Of a stretch of 64,000 nucleotides of DNA, positions 15,958-25,580 are shown piece after piece. Each line of letters begins with the position of its first letter. Position 1 is the stretch's first letter. Position numbers and translations under genes: made by a program. Source of the DNA: Streptomyces fodineus (GTDB taxonomy: Bacteria > Actinomycetota > Actinomycetes > Streptomycetales > Streptomycetaceae); assembly GCF_001735805.1 (NCBI RefSeq), contig NZ_CP017248.1, forward strand, positions 9,114,001 to 9,178,000. The letters run 5' to 3'. A model generated the notes under the pieces. It worked only from the letters and a program-made list of their open reading frames with translations. It searched no databases and had not been told where the DNA came from.

Positions 15958-17460
15958 TCACTTCAGCGGGATGACGATCTCGTCCTCCACCGGCGGATCG
16001 ACTTCCTGCGCCCGGTTGCCGGTGGCGGCGAAGCAGCGCAGCCGGACCGCCTCCGGAGCGACGTCCAGCCGCAGGAAGCACTTGAAGAACGGGGGACTGT
16101 AGGTGGCCGAGCCGGGTGAGAACAGCTGGGTGTAGACCTTGTGTACGGGCAGCCGGAACCGGGATGTACGGTCCGGGCGCCCGCCGGTGCCGAGGAGGCT
16201 CGCGACCAGACGGGTGCGCCGGGTCACCCGGGTGTCCGGGCCGGGCTTGCGGCCCGTTTCGATGCCGAGACGTTCGGCGACGACCGCGGTCGCCTCGGCC
16301 TCGCTCAGGGTGAAGAGGCGGCCCAGCCGCAGCCGGCGGCCGTACAGGCGGCTGTAGAAGGCCAGCGAGTCGCCGCGCAGCGGGTAGCAGCGGAAGTCCC
16401 GCTCGGTGACACCCCCGACCGACACCCGCGGGATGGTGTGCGTGGCGTGCATGAACGCCCCGCCGCCGCCCGCGACCACGTACTGGACGGTGCGGCCGTC
16501 CACGTCGACCGGGTAACGCTGGTAGTTGTGGATGTCGCCGCCGATCGCGGCCACATAGTGGTGCTCCGGGTCCCGGACGATGTCGTCCACCGTGCCACCG
16601 CCCTCGATCGCGCACGGGTGGTGCTCGCCGTCGACGTACAGCGGTGACCCGGTGATGAGGATCTTGGGCCTCGGTCCCCGGGACACCTCGCGCAGCCAGG
16701 CGCCCTGTTCGGCGTCGATCGTGCCGAGCAGTCCGGTGTCGATGCCGACGATCCGCACCGGACCGGCGTCGATGGCCCAGTACGGCCCGGGCTGCACGGC
16801 CTGCTGGCCGGGCGCCGACCGCAAGTCCCGTGCGGCGGCGAGCCGTTGCCCGTCGGCCGGGCGGGGCCGGTGCCACAGCAGCGCGCGCCACCAGGCGCGG
16901 CCGAGCGGGCGGGGCCGGGGCTCGGGGGCGAGCGGCGGGGCGTCGGCGCAGAAGACGCGCATGAAGGCGCCGAGGTCCTCGTACCAGTCGTGGTTGCCGG
17001 GTATCGCGTAGATCGGCGCCGGATAGTCCTTGTAGGGGCGGAAGAACTTGCCGTCGTAGTCGTCGGCGCTGCCGACCGGATAGATCACGTCGCTCGCGAT
17101 CACCGCGAAGTCCGTGTCCTGGCTCGCCTTCAGAAAGCCTGGGACGACGGCGTATTGGGAGTCGTCGCCCTCGCCGGTGTCCCCGATGACCATGAAGGAG
17201 AACCGGTCGGTGGTCTCTCGCCGGATCACCTTGTCGGCGGGCGCTCCGGCCGCCTCCCGGCGCGCCACCCAGCGGCTGCGGGTACGACCGGTCGGATCAC
17301 CGAACCAGGACGCCAGCACGCCGTTGCGGGCCGCCCACAGGGTCCGCGGGTTCAGCCACGACAGCTTCTCGACATGGTCCGGCATCAGCTGTTTGTAGGC
17401 ACCGGGCTCGGCCGAGCCCCAGCCGGCGCCTTCTGCGGTATCACGCGAGGAGTCAGACAC
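15958..17460 (-). CDS. Calcineurin-like metallophosphatase
   Basis: About 500 residues. Metallophosphoesterase motifs occur in order: a variant first block VIGDTGEGDD, then YAIPGNHDWYEDLG (GNHD), ILITGSPLYVDGEHH and IGGDIHNYQRYP (GDxHxYxR). There is no signal peptide, so it is probably cytoplasmic or associated with membranes through hydrophobic patches. The substrate is unknown. Start is at GTG 17460 (VSDSSRD) or GTG 17469; neither has a ribosome site, so the mRNA may be leaderless. It is divergent from the S9 peptidase, 120 bp apart. Confidence 0.85.
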   Translation of the reverse strand: MSDSSRDTAEGAGWGSAEPGAYKQLMPDHVEKLSWLNPRTLWAARNGVLASWFGDPTGRTRSRWVARREAAGAPADKVIRRETTDRFSFMVIGDTGEGDDSQYAVVPGFLKASQDTDFAVIASDVIYPVGSADDYDGKFFRPYKDYPAPIYAIPGNHDWYEDLGAFMRVFCADAPPLAPEPRPRPLGRAWWRALLWHRPRPADGQRLAAARDLRSAPGQQAVQPGPYWAIDAGPVRIVGIDTGLLGTIDAEQGAWLREVSRGPRPKILITGSPLYVDGEHHPCAIEGGGTVDDIVRDPEHHYVAAIGGDIHNYQRYPVDVDGRTVQYVVAGGGGAFMHATHTIPRVSVGGVTERDFRCYPLRGDSLAFYSRLYGRRLRLGRLFTLSEAEATAVVAERLGIETGRKPGPDTRVTRRTRLVASLLGTGGRPDRTSRFRLPVHKVYTQLFSPGSATYSPPFFKCFLRLDVAPEAVRLRCFAATGNRAQEVDPPVEDEIVIPLK

Positions 17461-17580
17461 ACGGTGCACGGTAACAACGCACCGGTCAGGGGCGGTTGGC
17501 CGGGCCGGGCGTACAGGGACGGCGCCCATGCGGTAAATCGAATGCGAGTACGGTTTGGGTTGCAGGGGAAGACCCTCCAG

Positions 17581-19653
17581 GTGCAGCCCGACCTCCTCCC
17601 CGCCCAGCTCGTCCGTACGGCCCGCTTCACCCGCGGAGTCCCCGGACGGTTCACCGTGACCGCCGACGGCGGGACCGTGCTGTATCTGCGGGGGCGTACG
17701 GGGGACGACCCCGCAGCCTGCCTCTGGGGACTCGAGCTCGCGTCGGGCGGGGAGCGGCAGCTGGCCGATCCGGTCAGGCTGCTCGGCGCCGGACGCAGGG
17801 CGCGGGGCATCGAGGGGTATGCCGCCGGCGGGGCGGGCGGGCTCGTCGTGTTCGTGCTGGGCGGTGTCTTGTGGGCTGTCGGGCCGAGCGGTGGCGAGCC
17901 CCGGCGGCTGCCCGCCGCGCTTCCCGTGTCCGATCCGCGCCCGGATCCGGCCGGCCGCCGGGTCGCCTACGTCCGCCGCGGTGAGCTCCGCGTCATCGGG
18001 GCGGACGGGAGCGGGGATCGGGCGATGGCCCAACCGGACGGTGACGACGTGGAGTTCGGGGTGGCCGAGCACACCGTGGCCACGCTTCCCGACGGCCCGC
18101 GCGGCCACTGGTGGGCGCCCGACGGCACCGCCCTGCTGTACGCCCGGACCGACCGCGGGCGCGTACGGCGCTGGTACGCCACCGACCCCGCCCAGCCCGA
18201 CAGCCCGCCCAGAGCCCACCGCCACGCCTTCGCCGGCACACCGAACCCTGACGTCACCCTCTGGCTGGCCCCGATCGCTCCCAACGGCCCGCATCTGCCC
18301 GTCCGTTGGGATCGGGAGGCCTTGGAGTACGTCGTCGGCGCCGGCTGGGACGCGCACGGTCCCTTCGCCGTCGTACAGTCGCGTGACCAGCGCACCGTCC
18401 GGCTCCTCGGCATCGACCCGGCGGACGGGCGTACGACGGTGCTGCACGAGCAACGGGACGCCCGCTGGGTGGAGTTGGTGCCAGGGCTGCCGGCCCGCAC
18501 CGCCTCCGGAGTCGTCCTCGCGCACGCGGATCTGGACGGCACCCGGCACCTCACGGCCGACGGCGTTCCCGTCACGCCCCCTGGCCGCCAGGTGCGTGCC
18601 GTGCTCGGCGTCGACGGGGACGAGGTGCTGTTCACCGCGTCGGACGAGCCCACCGAGGTCGATCTGTGGTCCTGGCGGCCGGGCGACGGACCGCGCCGGC
18701 GGAGTGTGGGGCCGGGAGTGCACGGGGGAGTGCTGCGCGGCGGCACCCTCGTGCGGACCATCGCGGACACCGGCGGCCCGGCCCCGCGCGCCGAGGTGCT
18801 GCGGGCCGGGCGGCCGGCCGTGACCGTGCCGTCGTACGCGCAGTCGCCGGTGCTGGGCGTGCGGCGGAGCATGCTGCGGCTCGGCCCGCGTGCGCTGCGG
18901 GCCGCCCTGTATCTGCCCTCATGGCACCGGCCGGCGGACGACGGCCCGCTGCCGGTGCTGCTCGACCCCTACGGCGGCGCGGGCCGCCAGCGGGTCACCG
19001 CCGCCCACGACTGGCGGACACTGGTGTCGCAGTGGTTCGCCGAGCAGGGCTTCGCGGTGCTGGTCGTCGACGGCCGGGGTACCCCGGGGCGCGGGCCGGA
19101 CTGGGAACGCGAGGTGTATGGCGACCTGTTCGGGCCCGTGCTGGAGGACCAGGTGAGCGCGCTGCACGAGGCCGCGCGTGCGCACCCCGTGCGCGACGTG
19201 GACAGGGTCGGCATCCGCGGCTGGTCGTTCGGCGGCTCGCTCGCCGTGCTCGCCGTGCTCGCCGTGCTGCGTCGCCCGGACGTCTTCCGCGCCGCCGTGG
19301 CCGGGGCGGGCGTGACCGACCAGCGGCTCTACGACGCCCACTGGCGCGAGCGCGTCCTCGGCCACCCGGCGGCGTACCCCGAACGCTACGACGCCTGCTC
19401 CCCGCTGCGCGAGACGTCCCGGCTCACCCGTCCCCTGCTGCTGATCCACGGACTCGCCGACCGCAAGGTCCCGCCCGCCCACACCCTCCGGCTGTCCGAC
19501 GCGCTGCTCGCCGCGGGCCGGCCGCACGAGGTACTGCTCCTGCCCGGCGCGGGACACCAGCCTGTCGGCACGGATGTCACCCGCGACCTGCTCCGGCATC
19601 AAGTCGGGTTCCTGCAACGGCACTTGGCCGCAGACTGGCGAAGCCGCGCCTAG
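17581..19653 (+). CDS. S9 family (prolyl oligopeptidase/DPP-IV type) peptidase
   Basis: About 690 residues. The N-terminal half is a beta-propeller (RFTVTADGGTVLYLRGR, WAPDGTALLYARTD). The C-terminal alpha/beta hydrolase has nucleophile Ser549 in RGWSFGGS, Asp627 in HGLADRKVP and His659 in GAGHQP. There is no signal peptide, so it is a cytoplasmic dipeptidyl-aminopeptidase-like enzyme. GTG 17581 follows AGGGGAAG by 9 nt and gives the usual LLPAQLVRTARFTRGVP start; an ATG at 17542 is an alternative. Confidence 0.9.
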   Translation: MQPDLLPAQLVRTARFTRGVPGRFTVTADGGTVLYLRGRTGDDPAACLWGLELASGGERQLADPVRLLGAGRRARGIEGYAAGGAGGLVVFVLGGVLWAVGPSGGEPRRLPAALPVSDPRPDPAGRRVAYVRRGELRVIGADGSGDRAMAQPDGDDVEFGVAEHTVATLPDGPRGHWWAPDGTALLYARTDRGRVRRWYATDPAQPDSPPRAHRHAFAGTPNPDVTLWLAPIAPNGPHLPVRWDREALEYVVGAGWDAHGPFAVVQSRDQRTVRLLGIDPADGRTTVLHEQRDARWVELVPGLPARTASGVVLAHADLDGTRHLTADGVPVTPPGRQVRAVLGVDGDEVLFTASDEPTEVDLWSWRPGDGPRRRSVGPGVHGGVLRGGTLVRTIADTGGPAPRAEVLRAGRPAVTVPSYAQSPVLGVRRSMLRLGPRALRAALYLPSWHRPADDGPLPVLLDPYGGAGRQRVTAAHDWRTLVSQWFAEQGFAVLVVDGRGTPGRGPDWEREVYGDLFGPVLEDQVSALHEAARAHPVRDVDRVGIRGWSFGGSLAVLAVLAVLRRPDVFRAAVAGAGVTDQRLYDAHWRERVLGHPAAYPERYDACSPLRETSRLTRPLLLIHGLADRKVPPAHTLRLSDALLAAGRPHEVLLLPGAGHQPVGTDVTRDLLRHQVGFLQRHLAADWRSRA

Positions 19654-19924
19654 TCCGGCCCCGGCGGCCGGGTGCACGGCGGGTGCGGCCGTGCGCGAGG
19701 GCCCGAGGGTGTATCTCCGCCAGGCCCGGCATAGGGAAAACCCTCGAATGGCTACGACATGACTGACATGTGCGGGACAAGGCTGGAATCCTTCCTCCAC
19801 GCACCGCACATCCCTGGTGTGTGCATGGATCTCGGTTTCGCACAGCTCAGCTCACCCGGGCAGCAGACCCCTCTGCCCGTCTGTCACCGGCCGCGACCCG
19901 GCGGCCGCAGCAGGAGGAGTACGA

Positions 19925-22330
19925 GTGAGACCCCACAGACGCCTTCCCCACAAGCGGGCCACGGTCGGAGCCGCCCTGGTCTCCACCGCGGCGTTTCTCG
20001 CCATCGGCATGCAGGCCGCTCCGGCCATCGCCAAGCCCGCCGCTCCCCACCCCAGCCCGCTGCGCACCGGCGGCCTGGAGACCAAGCTCAGCCCGGCCCA
20101 GCACCAGGCGCTGATCGAGAGCGCCCAGCAGCACACCGCCGCGACCGCCCGCACCCTCGGGCTCGGCGCGCAGGAGAAACTGGTCGTCAAGGACGTCGTC
20201 AAGGACAACGACGGCACCCTGCACACCCGGTACGAACGCACCTTCGCCGGCCTGCCCGTCCTCGGCGGCGACCTCATCGTGCACACCCCGCCCGCCTCCC
20301 TGGCCGCGGGCACCGTGAGCACCACGTACAACAACAAGCACACGATCAAGGTCGCCTCCACCACCGCGTCCGTCACCAAGTCCGCCGCCGAGAACAAGGC
20401 GTTGAGGACGGCCAAGTCCCTCACCGCCAAGAAGCCCACCGCGGACAGCGCCCGCAAGGTGATCTGGGCCGGCACCGGCACCCCGAAGCTCGCCTGGGAG
20501 ACCGTGATCGGCGGCTTCCAGGACGACGGCACGCCCAGCAAGCTGCACGTCATCACCGACGCCACCACCGGCAAGGAGCTGTACCGGTACCAGGCGATCG
20601 ACACCGGCGTGGGCAACACGCACTACAGCGGCCAGGTGACGCTGACCACGACCCAGTCGGGTTCGACGTACACGCTGAACGACGGGGCGCGCGGCGGCCA
20701 CAAGACGTACAACCTGAACCACGGCACCTCCGGCACCGGCACCCTGTTCTCGCAGAGCAACGACACCTGGGGCGACGGCACCAACTCCAACGCCGCCACC
20801 GCGGGCGCCGACGCCCACTACGGGGCGCAGGAGACCTGGGACTTCTACAAGAACACGTTCGGCCGCAGCGGCATCAAGAACGACGGCGTAGGCGCCTACT
20901 CACGCGTCCACTACGGCAACGCGTACGTCAACGCCTTCTGGGACGACACCTGCTTCTGCATGACCTACGGCGACGGCTCCGGCAACAACGACCCGCTGAC
21001 CTCGCTGGACGTGGCCGGCCACGAGATGACCCACGGCGTCACCTCCAACACCGCGGGCCTGGACTACACCGGTGAGTCCGGCGGCCTGAACGAGGCCACC
21101 AGCGACATCATGGGCACCGGCGTGGAGTTCTACGCCAACAACAGCTCCGACCCCGGTGACTACCTCATCGGCGAGAAGATCAACATCAACGGCGACGGCA
21201 CCCCGCTGCGCTACATGGACAAGCCCAGCAAGGACGGCAGTTCGGCCGACTCCTGGTACTCCGGTGTCGGCGGCCTCGACGTGCACTACTCCTCGGGCCC
21301 GGCGAACCACATGTTCTACCTGCTCTCCGAGGGCAGCGGCACCAAGGTCATCAACGGCGTGACCTACAACAGCCCGACCTCGGACGGCGTCGCCGTCACC
21401 GGCATCGGCCGGGCCGCCGCGCTGCAGATCTGGTACAAGGCGCTGACGACGTACATGACGTCGAGCACCGACTACGCAGCCGCCCGCACCGCCGCCCTGA
21501 ACGCGGCAGCCGCCCTGTACGGCACCAACTCCACGCAGTACGCGGGCGTCGGCAACGCCTTCGCCGGTATCAACGTCGGCAGCCACATCACCCCGCCGAG
21601 CAGCGGAGTGTCGGTCACCAACCCGGGCAGTCAGTCCTCGACCGTCGGCACCGCCGTGAGCCTGCAGATCCAGGCGAGCAGCACCAACAGCGGCGCGCTC
21701 AGCTACAGCGCCTCCGGACTGCCCGCGGGCCTGTCGATCAACAGCTCCACCGGCCTGATCACCGGAACACCGACCACGGCGGGGACGTACAACACCACCG
21801 TCACGGTGACCGACTCCACCGGCGCGACCGGAACCGCGACGTTCACCTGGACGGTCAACTCCAGCGGTGGCGGCGGCTGCACCTCGACCCAGCTGCTGAG
21901 CAACCCCGGCTTCGAGTCGGGCGGCACCGGCTGGTCCGCCACCAGCGGCGTGATCACCAACGACACCGGTGAGGCGGCGCACGGCGGCTCGTACTACGCC
22001 TGGCTCGACGGCTACGGCAGCAGCCACACCGACACGCTGTCGCAGTCGGTGACGATCCCCGCGGGCTGCAAGGCGACCCTGACCTTCTACCTGCACATCG
22101 ACACCTCGGAGACCACCACCAGCACCCAGTACGACAAGCTGACGGTGACCGCGGGTTCGAAGACCCTCGCGACCTACTCGAACCTCAACGCGGCCTCCGG
22201 CTACAGCCAGAAGACCTTCGACCTGTCCTCGCTGACGGGCTCGACGGTCACCCTGAAGTTCAACGGTGTGGAGGACTCCTCGCTGCAGACCAGCTTCGTC
22301 GTGGACGACACCGCCCTGAAGACCAGCTGA
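19925..22330 (+). CDS. Secreted M4 (thermolysin-type) metalloprotease
   Basis: 801 residues: signal peptide (about 1-37), FTP/PepSY propeptide, then the M4 catalytic domain with zinc ligands His366 and His370 (HEMTH) and Glu390 (GGLNEATSD), 24 residues on as in thermolysin. A putative Ig-like domain (GLPAGLSINSSTGLITGTPT) and a C-terminal P/CBM-like beta-sandwich beginning LLSNPGFESGGTGW follow and may hold the enzyme on substrate. GTG 19925 has GGAGG upstream. The 271 bp before it is a promoter region with no gene. Confidence 0.95.
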   Translation: MRPHRRLPHKRATVGAALVSTAAFLAIGMQAAPAIAKPAAPHPSPLRTGGLETKLSPAQHQALIESAQQHTAATARTLGLGAQEKLVVKDVVKDNDGTLHTRYERTFAGLPVLGGDLIVHTPPASLAAGTVSTTYNNKHTIKVASTTASVTKSAAENKALRTAKSLTAKKPTADSARKVIWAGTGTPKLAWETVIGGFQDDGTPSKLHVITDATTGKELYRYQAIDTGVGNTHYSGQVTLTTTQSGSTYTLNDGARGGHKTYNLNHGTSGTGTLFSQSNDTWGDGTNSNAATAGADAHYGAQETWDFYKNTFGRSGIKNDGVGAYSRVHYGNAYVNAFWDDTCFCMTYGDGSGNNDPLTSLDVAGHEMTHGVTSNTAGLDYTGESGGLNEATSDIMGTGVEFYANNSSDPGDYLIGEKININGDGTPLRYMDKPSKDGSSADSWYSGVGGLDVHYSSGPANHMFYLLSEGSGTKVINGVTYNSPTSDGVAVTGIGRAAALQIWYKALTTYMTSSTDYAAARTAALNAAAALYGTNSTQYAGVGNAFAGINVGSHITPPSSGVSVTNPGSQSSTVGTAVSLQIQASSTNSGALSYSASGLPAGLSINSSTGLITGTPTTAGTYNTTVTVTDSTGATGTATFTWTVNSSGGGGCTSTQLLSNPGFESGGTGWSATSGVITNDTGEAAHGGSYYAWLDGYGSSHTDTLSQSVTIPAGCKATLTFYLHIDTSETTTSTQYDKLTVTAGSKTLATYSNLNAASGYSQKTFDLSSLTGSTVTLKFNGVEDSSLQTSFVVDDTALKTS

Positions 22331-22341
22331 GTCACCCTGTT

Positions 22342-22376
22342 CCGCGGCCCCGCACCCTGGTGGTGCGGGGCCGCGG
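22342..22376. terminator. Bidirectional terminator between protease and glucanase genes
   Basis: A perfect 15-bp stem (CCGCGGCCCCGCACC and its complement) with a 5-nt loop, placed 11 bp after the protease stop and 11 bp before the convergent glucanase stop. It serves both genes. Confidence 0.85.
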
Positions 22377-22387
22377 CATGTCAGCCG

Positions 22388-23587
22388 TCAGTTCAGCGGA
22401 TCCAGCGTCAGATACGCCCGCTGCGGGCCGCCGTCGTGCACCAGCGACTCCTGGTTGCCGACGTCGTCGAAGGCGAACGCATAGGCCTTGCCGTCGGCCA
22501 TCTGCGCGTGGACCGCACGCGCGTACTGGTTCGTCACCGCGTCCTGGTAGAAGCCGGCCGTCGTGGTGTCCGGCTGGTTGGGGTTGATCAGCAGGGTGGA
22601 GCGGTTGAAACCGGCGCACAGGGTACGGGAGATGGGGCCGCGGACATTGTCGTTGGGGGCGTCGAGCAGCTTGTGGCAGCCGAAGACACTGTCCGCGTCG
22701 GGCTTCTGGAAGCTGGTGACGACCGCGCCCGAGCCATTGGTGAAGTTCATGACGTTGCCCGAGACCCGGCCGTAGTACTTGGTGTTCGGCTGGTCGGCGA
22801 ACGGTGTGACCGTCAGGGTCGACGTCGTGTACTTCTGCCAGACCCGGTTGACGTAGCCGTCCATCACGTTCGCCGGCAGGGCCCCGGTCTCCACGCCGTA
22901 CAGCGGCGACAGGGCGCGCAGCACCGTGCCGTCGGAGCTGGTCTGGATCAGGCCGGACCAGCCGCCCCCCGCGCCGCGCAGCGCGTTGAAGAAGCCCGTG
23001 TAGCCACCGGACTTCAGATGCCCGGTGGTGCTCACACCGCCGTCGGAGCGCTGCACCCCGACCGCGTACGGCGCCGAGAACATGTCCACCTGGGTGCTGT
23101 TCAGCCACAGCCCCGAGTCGTTGAGGGTGTACTCGGACCAGTTGAACAGGATGTTCCGGTTGGGGTCGGAGGGGTTCTGCACGGCCGGCTGTACCAGGCC
23201 GCCGGTGGTCAGCCGGAAGTCGAGCTTCTGGCCGTAGGAGAAGTAGATCCGGCCGGAGAACTTCGGTATCCGGATCGTCTTGGACTGCCCGGGTGCCGGT
23301 CCGGCGATCGCCGCGTCCGGAGCGGGCGTGGGCGGGTTGCCGCCCGCCGGCCAGGCGTGGAAGGACCCGTTGGCGTCGGCCCAGCCCTGCTGTCCGGAGG
23401 ACAGCTGGGTGCCGAGGTCGTAGACGTAGACGGGTTCGGAGCGGCCCGAGTTGTTGGTGATCTGCAGCGGGATGGTGTCCGGCACGGCGGCACCGGCGAG
23501 GTCCGGCGTGCCGACGGCGAGCACTCCGCCGACCAGGGCCGCGGTGGCCGCCAGGGGCAGCGCCCGGCGCGTGCGTGTGTGAGGCAC
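22388..23587 (-). CDS. Secreted GH64 beta-1,3-glucanase
   Basis: 399 residues with a signal peptide ending near DLAGA. The mature protein starts PDTIPLQITNNSGRSEPVYV and has the family blocks RIPKFSGRIYFSYG, VDMFSAPYAVGVQ and VWQKYTTSTLTV, typical of GH64 laminaripentaose-producing enzymes that attack fungal glucan. No carbohydrate-binding module is attached. GTG 23587 has GGAGG upstream. A perfect LacI-type palindrome at 23638-23657 points to repression lifted by a glucan oligosaccharide. Confidence 0.92.
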   Translation of the reverse strand: MPHTRTRRALPLAATAALVGGVLAVGTPDLAGAAVPDTIPLQITNNSGRSEPVYVYDLGTQLSSGQQGWADANGSFHAWPAGGNPPTPAPDAAIAGPAPGQSKTIRIPKFSGRIYFSYGQKLDFRLTTGGLVQPAVQNPSDPNRNILFNWSEYTLNDSGLWLNSTQVDMFSAPYAVGVQRSDGGVSTTGHLKSGGYTGFFNALRGAGGGWSGLIQTSSDGTVLRALSPLYGVETGALPANVMDGYVNRVWQKYTTSTLTVTPFADQPNTKYYGRVSGNVMNFTNGSGAVVTSFQKPDADSVFGCHKLLDAPNDNVRGPISRTLCAGFNRSTLLINPNQPDTTTAGFYQDAVTNQYARAVHAQMADGKAYAFAFDDVGNQESLVHDGGPQRAYLTLDPLN

Positions 23588-23637
23588 TCTCCTACCTCCG
23601 TGTGGGGTCGGGGTCGTACGGATGTTGGTCCGTACCT

Positions 23638-23657
23638 GTCTGAGAGCGCTCTCAGAC
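23638..23657. promoter_or_regulatory. LacI-type operator of the beta-1,3-glucanase gene
   Basis: GTCTGAGAGCGCTCTCAGAC is a 20-bp perfect palindrome, 51 bp upstream of the glucanase start. Its core GAGAGCGCTCTC differs at two symmetric positions from the CebR box TGGGAGCGCTCCCA, so a LacI/CebR relative is the likely repressor. No intact LacI gene is in the window. Confidence 0.75.
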
Positions 23658-23710
23658 TCGTGCCGAGTCGCGTGCATGTCAATGATTCGGGCGGGATCGA
23701 GTGCGAACGG

Positions 23711-23750
23711 ACCGGCCCGGTGCCCGCCGTGTGGCGGACGCCGGGCCGGT
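23711..23750. terminator. Hairpin downstream of the dienelactone hydrolase gene
   Basis: A 10-bp stem (ACCGGCCCGG and its complement) encloses a second small stem (CCGCC-GTGT-GGCGG), 50 bp past the leftward hydrolase stop and upstream of the glucanase operator. Confidence 0.55.
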
Positions 23751-23800
23751 ATCGGACGGGTTCGGCGAGGGGTATCAGCAGGTGCGCTCGAGCAGGCCGG

Positions 23801-24556
23801 TCAGAAGGTGCGCTTGAGCAGGTCGAGCAGGGCCGCCCAGTGCCGCTCGTCGGCCTCGCGGTGGTACGCGGGGGTGTCCGCCTGTGTGTAGCCGTGCTGG
23901 GCGCCCGGGTAGACCTCGCAGGTGTGCCGTACGCCGGCCGCGGTCAGCGCCTGATCGAAGCGCGCGATCTGCTCGGGGGGCAGCGACCGGTCGTTGTCGG
24001 CGTGTGCGAAGTACAGCTCCGCGGTGATGTCCGGGGCGCCCAGGTGCGGGCTGGTCGGCTCGTCGGTGGCGAGGCCGCCGCCGTGGAACCCGGCCGCCGC
24101 GGCGACCCGGTCGGGGTGCGCCGCCGCCGTCCACAGGGCCAGCCGGGCGCCCATGCAGTAACCGGTGACCGCGACCGGCCCGTCGGCGACCAGCGGGCTG
24201 TCGGCCAGCCAGCGCAGATAGGCGCCCGAGTCCGGCGCGACCAGATCCGGCGTCAGCGAGGCCACGACCGGGCCGAGCCGCTCCCAGATGGTCGGATCGG
24301 CGCCCGGGTCGATGAACTCCGGCAGATCGACGACCGGGGTCCGGCCGAGGCGGTAGAAGACGTTCGGTACCAGCACCGTGTAGCCGGCGGCGGCCAGCCG
24401 GCCGGCCATCGACCTCAGGTGCGGGCGGATGCCATAGGCGTCCTGGTAGAACAGAACGCCCGGACGGGGGCGGCCGTCGGCGGGATGGGCGAGGTAGGCG
24501 TCGGCGACGCCGTCCTCGGTCGTGATGTCGACATCGATTCCCTGGACATCGGTCAT
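23801..24556 (-). CDS. Dienelactone hydrolase family protein
   Basis: 251 residues, alpha/beta hydrolase. The nucleophile is the Cys in VTGYCMGARL, with Asp in FAHADNDRSLP and His in GAQHGYT, the Cys-Asp-His triad of the family. FYQDAYGIRPHLRSMAGRLA is the usual N-terminal block. It hydrolyses lactones or esters such as dienelactone; the real substrate is unknown. The ATG at 24556 has GGGAGGG about 9 nt upstream. The gap to the next gene (24557-24674) shows nothing. Confidence 0.9.
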   Translation of the reverse strand: MTDVQGIDVDITTEDGVADAYLAHPADGRPRPGVLFYQDAYGIRPHLRSMAGRLAAAGYTVLVPNVFYRLGRTPVVDLPEFIDPGADPTIWERLGPVVASLTPDLVAPDSGAYLRWLADSPLVADGPVAVTGYCMGARLALWTAAAHPDRVAAAAGFHGGGLATDEPTSPHLGAPDITAELYFAHADNDRSLPPEQIARFDQALTAAGVRHTCEVYPGAQHGYTQADTPAYHREADERHWAALLDLLKRTF

Positions 24557-24674
24557 GGGGGCAGACCCTCCCTCGCGGAATGGGCGCCGGGAGGCGATCG
24601 ATCGCTCTCGACGCCGCGGCTACGGCCATGCTGTCACGCAAGATCCGCAAGCCCGCACCCGGAGCCCATCGAGC

Positions 24675-25295
24675 TCACTCGAAGCGGCTGGTGTCTCCCG
24701 CGCCCCGCCGTACGATCTCCGCCTCGCCGCCGGAGAAGTCCACGACCGTCGTCGGCTCGGTGCCGCACTCGCCGGAGTCGACCACCGCGTCCACCACGTG
24801 GTCGAGCCGGTCCTTGATCTCCCAGCCCTGCGTCAGCGGTTCCTCCTCGTCCGGCAGCAGGAGCGTGCTGGACAGCAGCGGCTCGCCCAGCTCCGCCAGC
24901 AGCGCCTGGGTGACCACGTGGTCGGGGATGCGTACGCCCACGGTCTTCTTCTTCGGGTGCAGCAGCTTGCGCGGCACCTCGCGGGTGGCCGGGAGGATGA
25001 AGGTGAAGCTGCCGGGTGTGGACGCCTTCACGGCCCGGAACACGTCCTTGTCCACCAGCACGAACTGTCCGAGCTGGGCGAAGTCCCGGCACATCAGCGT
25101 GAAGTGGTGCCGGTCGTCCAGATGGCGGATGGACCGGATCCGGTCCATGCCGTCCCGGCTGCCGAGGCGGCAGCCCAGCGCGTAACACGAGTCGGTCGGG
25201 TATGCGATGAGCGCTTCCGAGCGCACCGCGTCGGCGATCTGCGCGATGCTGCGCGGCTGCGGGTTCTCGGGATGCACGTCGAAGTACTTCGCCAC
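24675..25295 (-). CDS. YciO/YrdC-type L-threonylcarbamoyladenylate synthase family protein
   Basis: 206 residues, single YrdC domain: AVRSEALIAYPTDSCYALGC, then SIRHLDDRHHFTLMCRDFAQ, TFILPATREVPRKLLHPKKK and VGVRIPDH. The KR(S/T)xxHP-like lysine patch is present as KKKTVGVRIP. Without the C-terminal Sua5 domain it belongs with the short YciO group, whose role in tRNA t6A formation is less certain than that of YrdC. It is a singleton preceded by an AT-rich 285-bp region (25296-25580) that probably holds divergent promoters. Confidence 0.88.
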   Translation of the reverse strand: MAKYFDVHPENPQPRSIAQIADAVRSEALIAYPTDSCYALGCRLGSRDGMDRIRSIRHLDDRHHFTLMCRDFAQLGQFVLVDKDVFRAVKASTPGSFTFILPATREVPRKLLHPKKKTVGVRIPDHVVTQALLAELGEPLLSSTLLLPDEEEPLTQGWEIKDRLDHVVDAVVDSGECGTEPTTVVDFSGGEAEIVRRGAGDTSRFE

Positions 25296-25580
25296 GCGAC
25301 GAGCTTATGCCGTCAGCGGGCGGCGGGCGCGCCACGCCGGTGTTGTGCGAGTGAAGTCGGTGAGCCGGCGCGCCTGAATTTTGTTGAGTATTTCGTGGAT
25401 TCCGGGGCAGCCGCCCGATGAGCCGTCCTGGGCACCCCCCCGCTCCGGACGCGACGCCTCCGCCGGCGGTCCACCCCCCCCGGGCCGTCGGCGGAGCCAT
25501 GTCCGGCGCGAGAGCGCGGCGCGTCGGGTAACGTGCGGGTGCGTAAGCCCAGGTCAACGCCGAGACGAGGAGAGTGGCAC

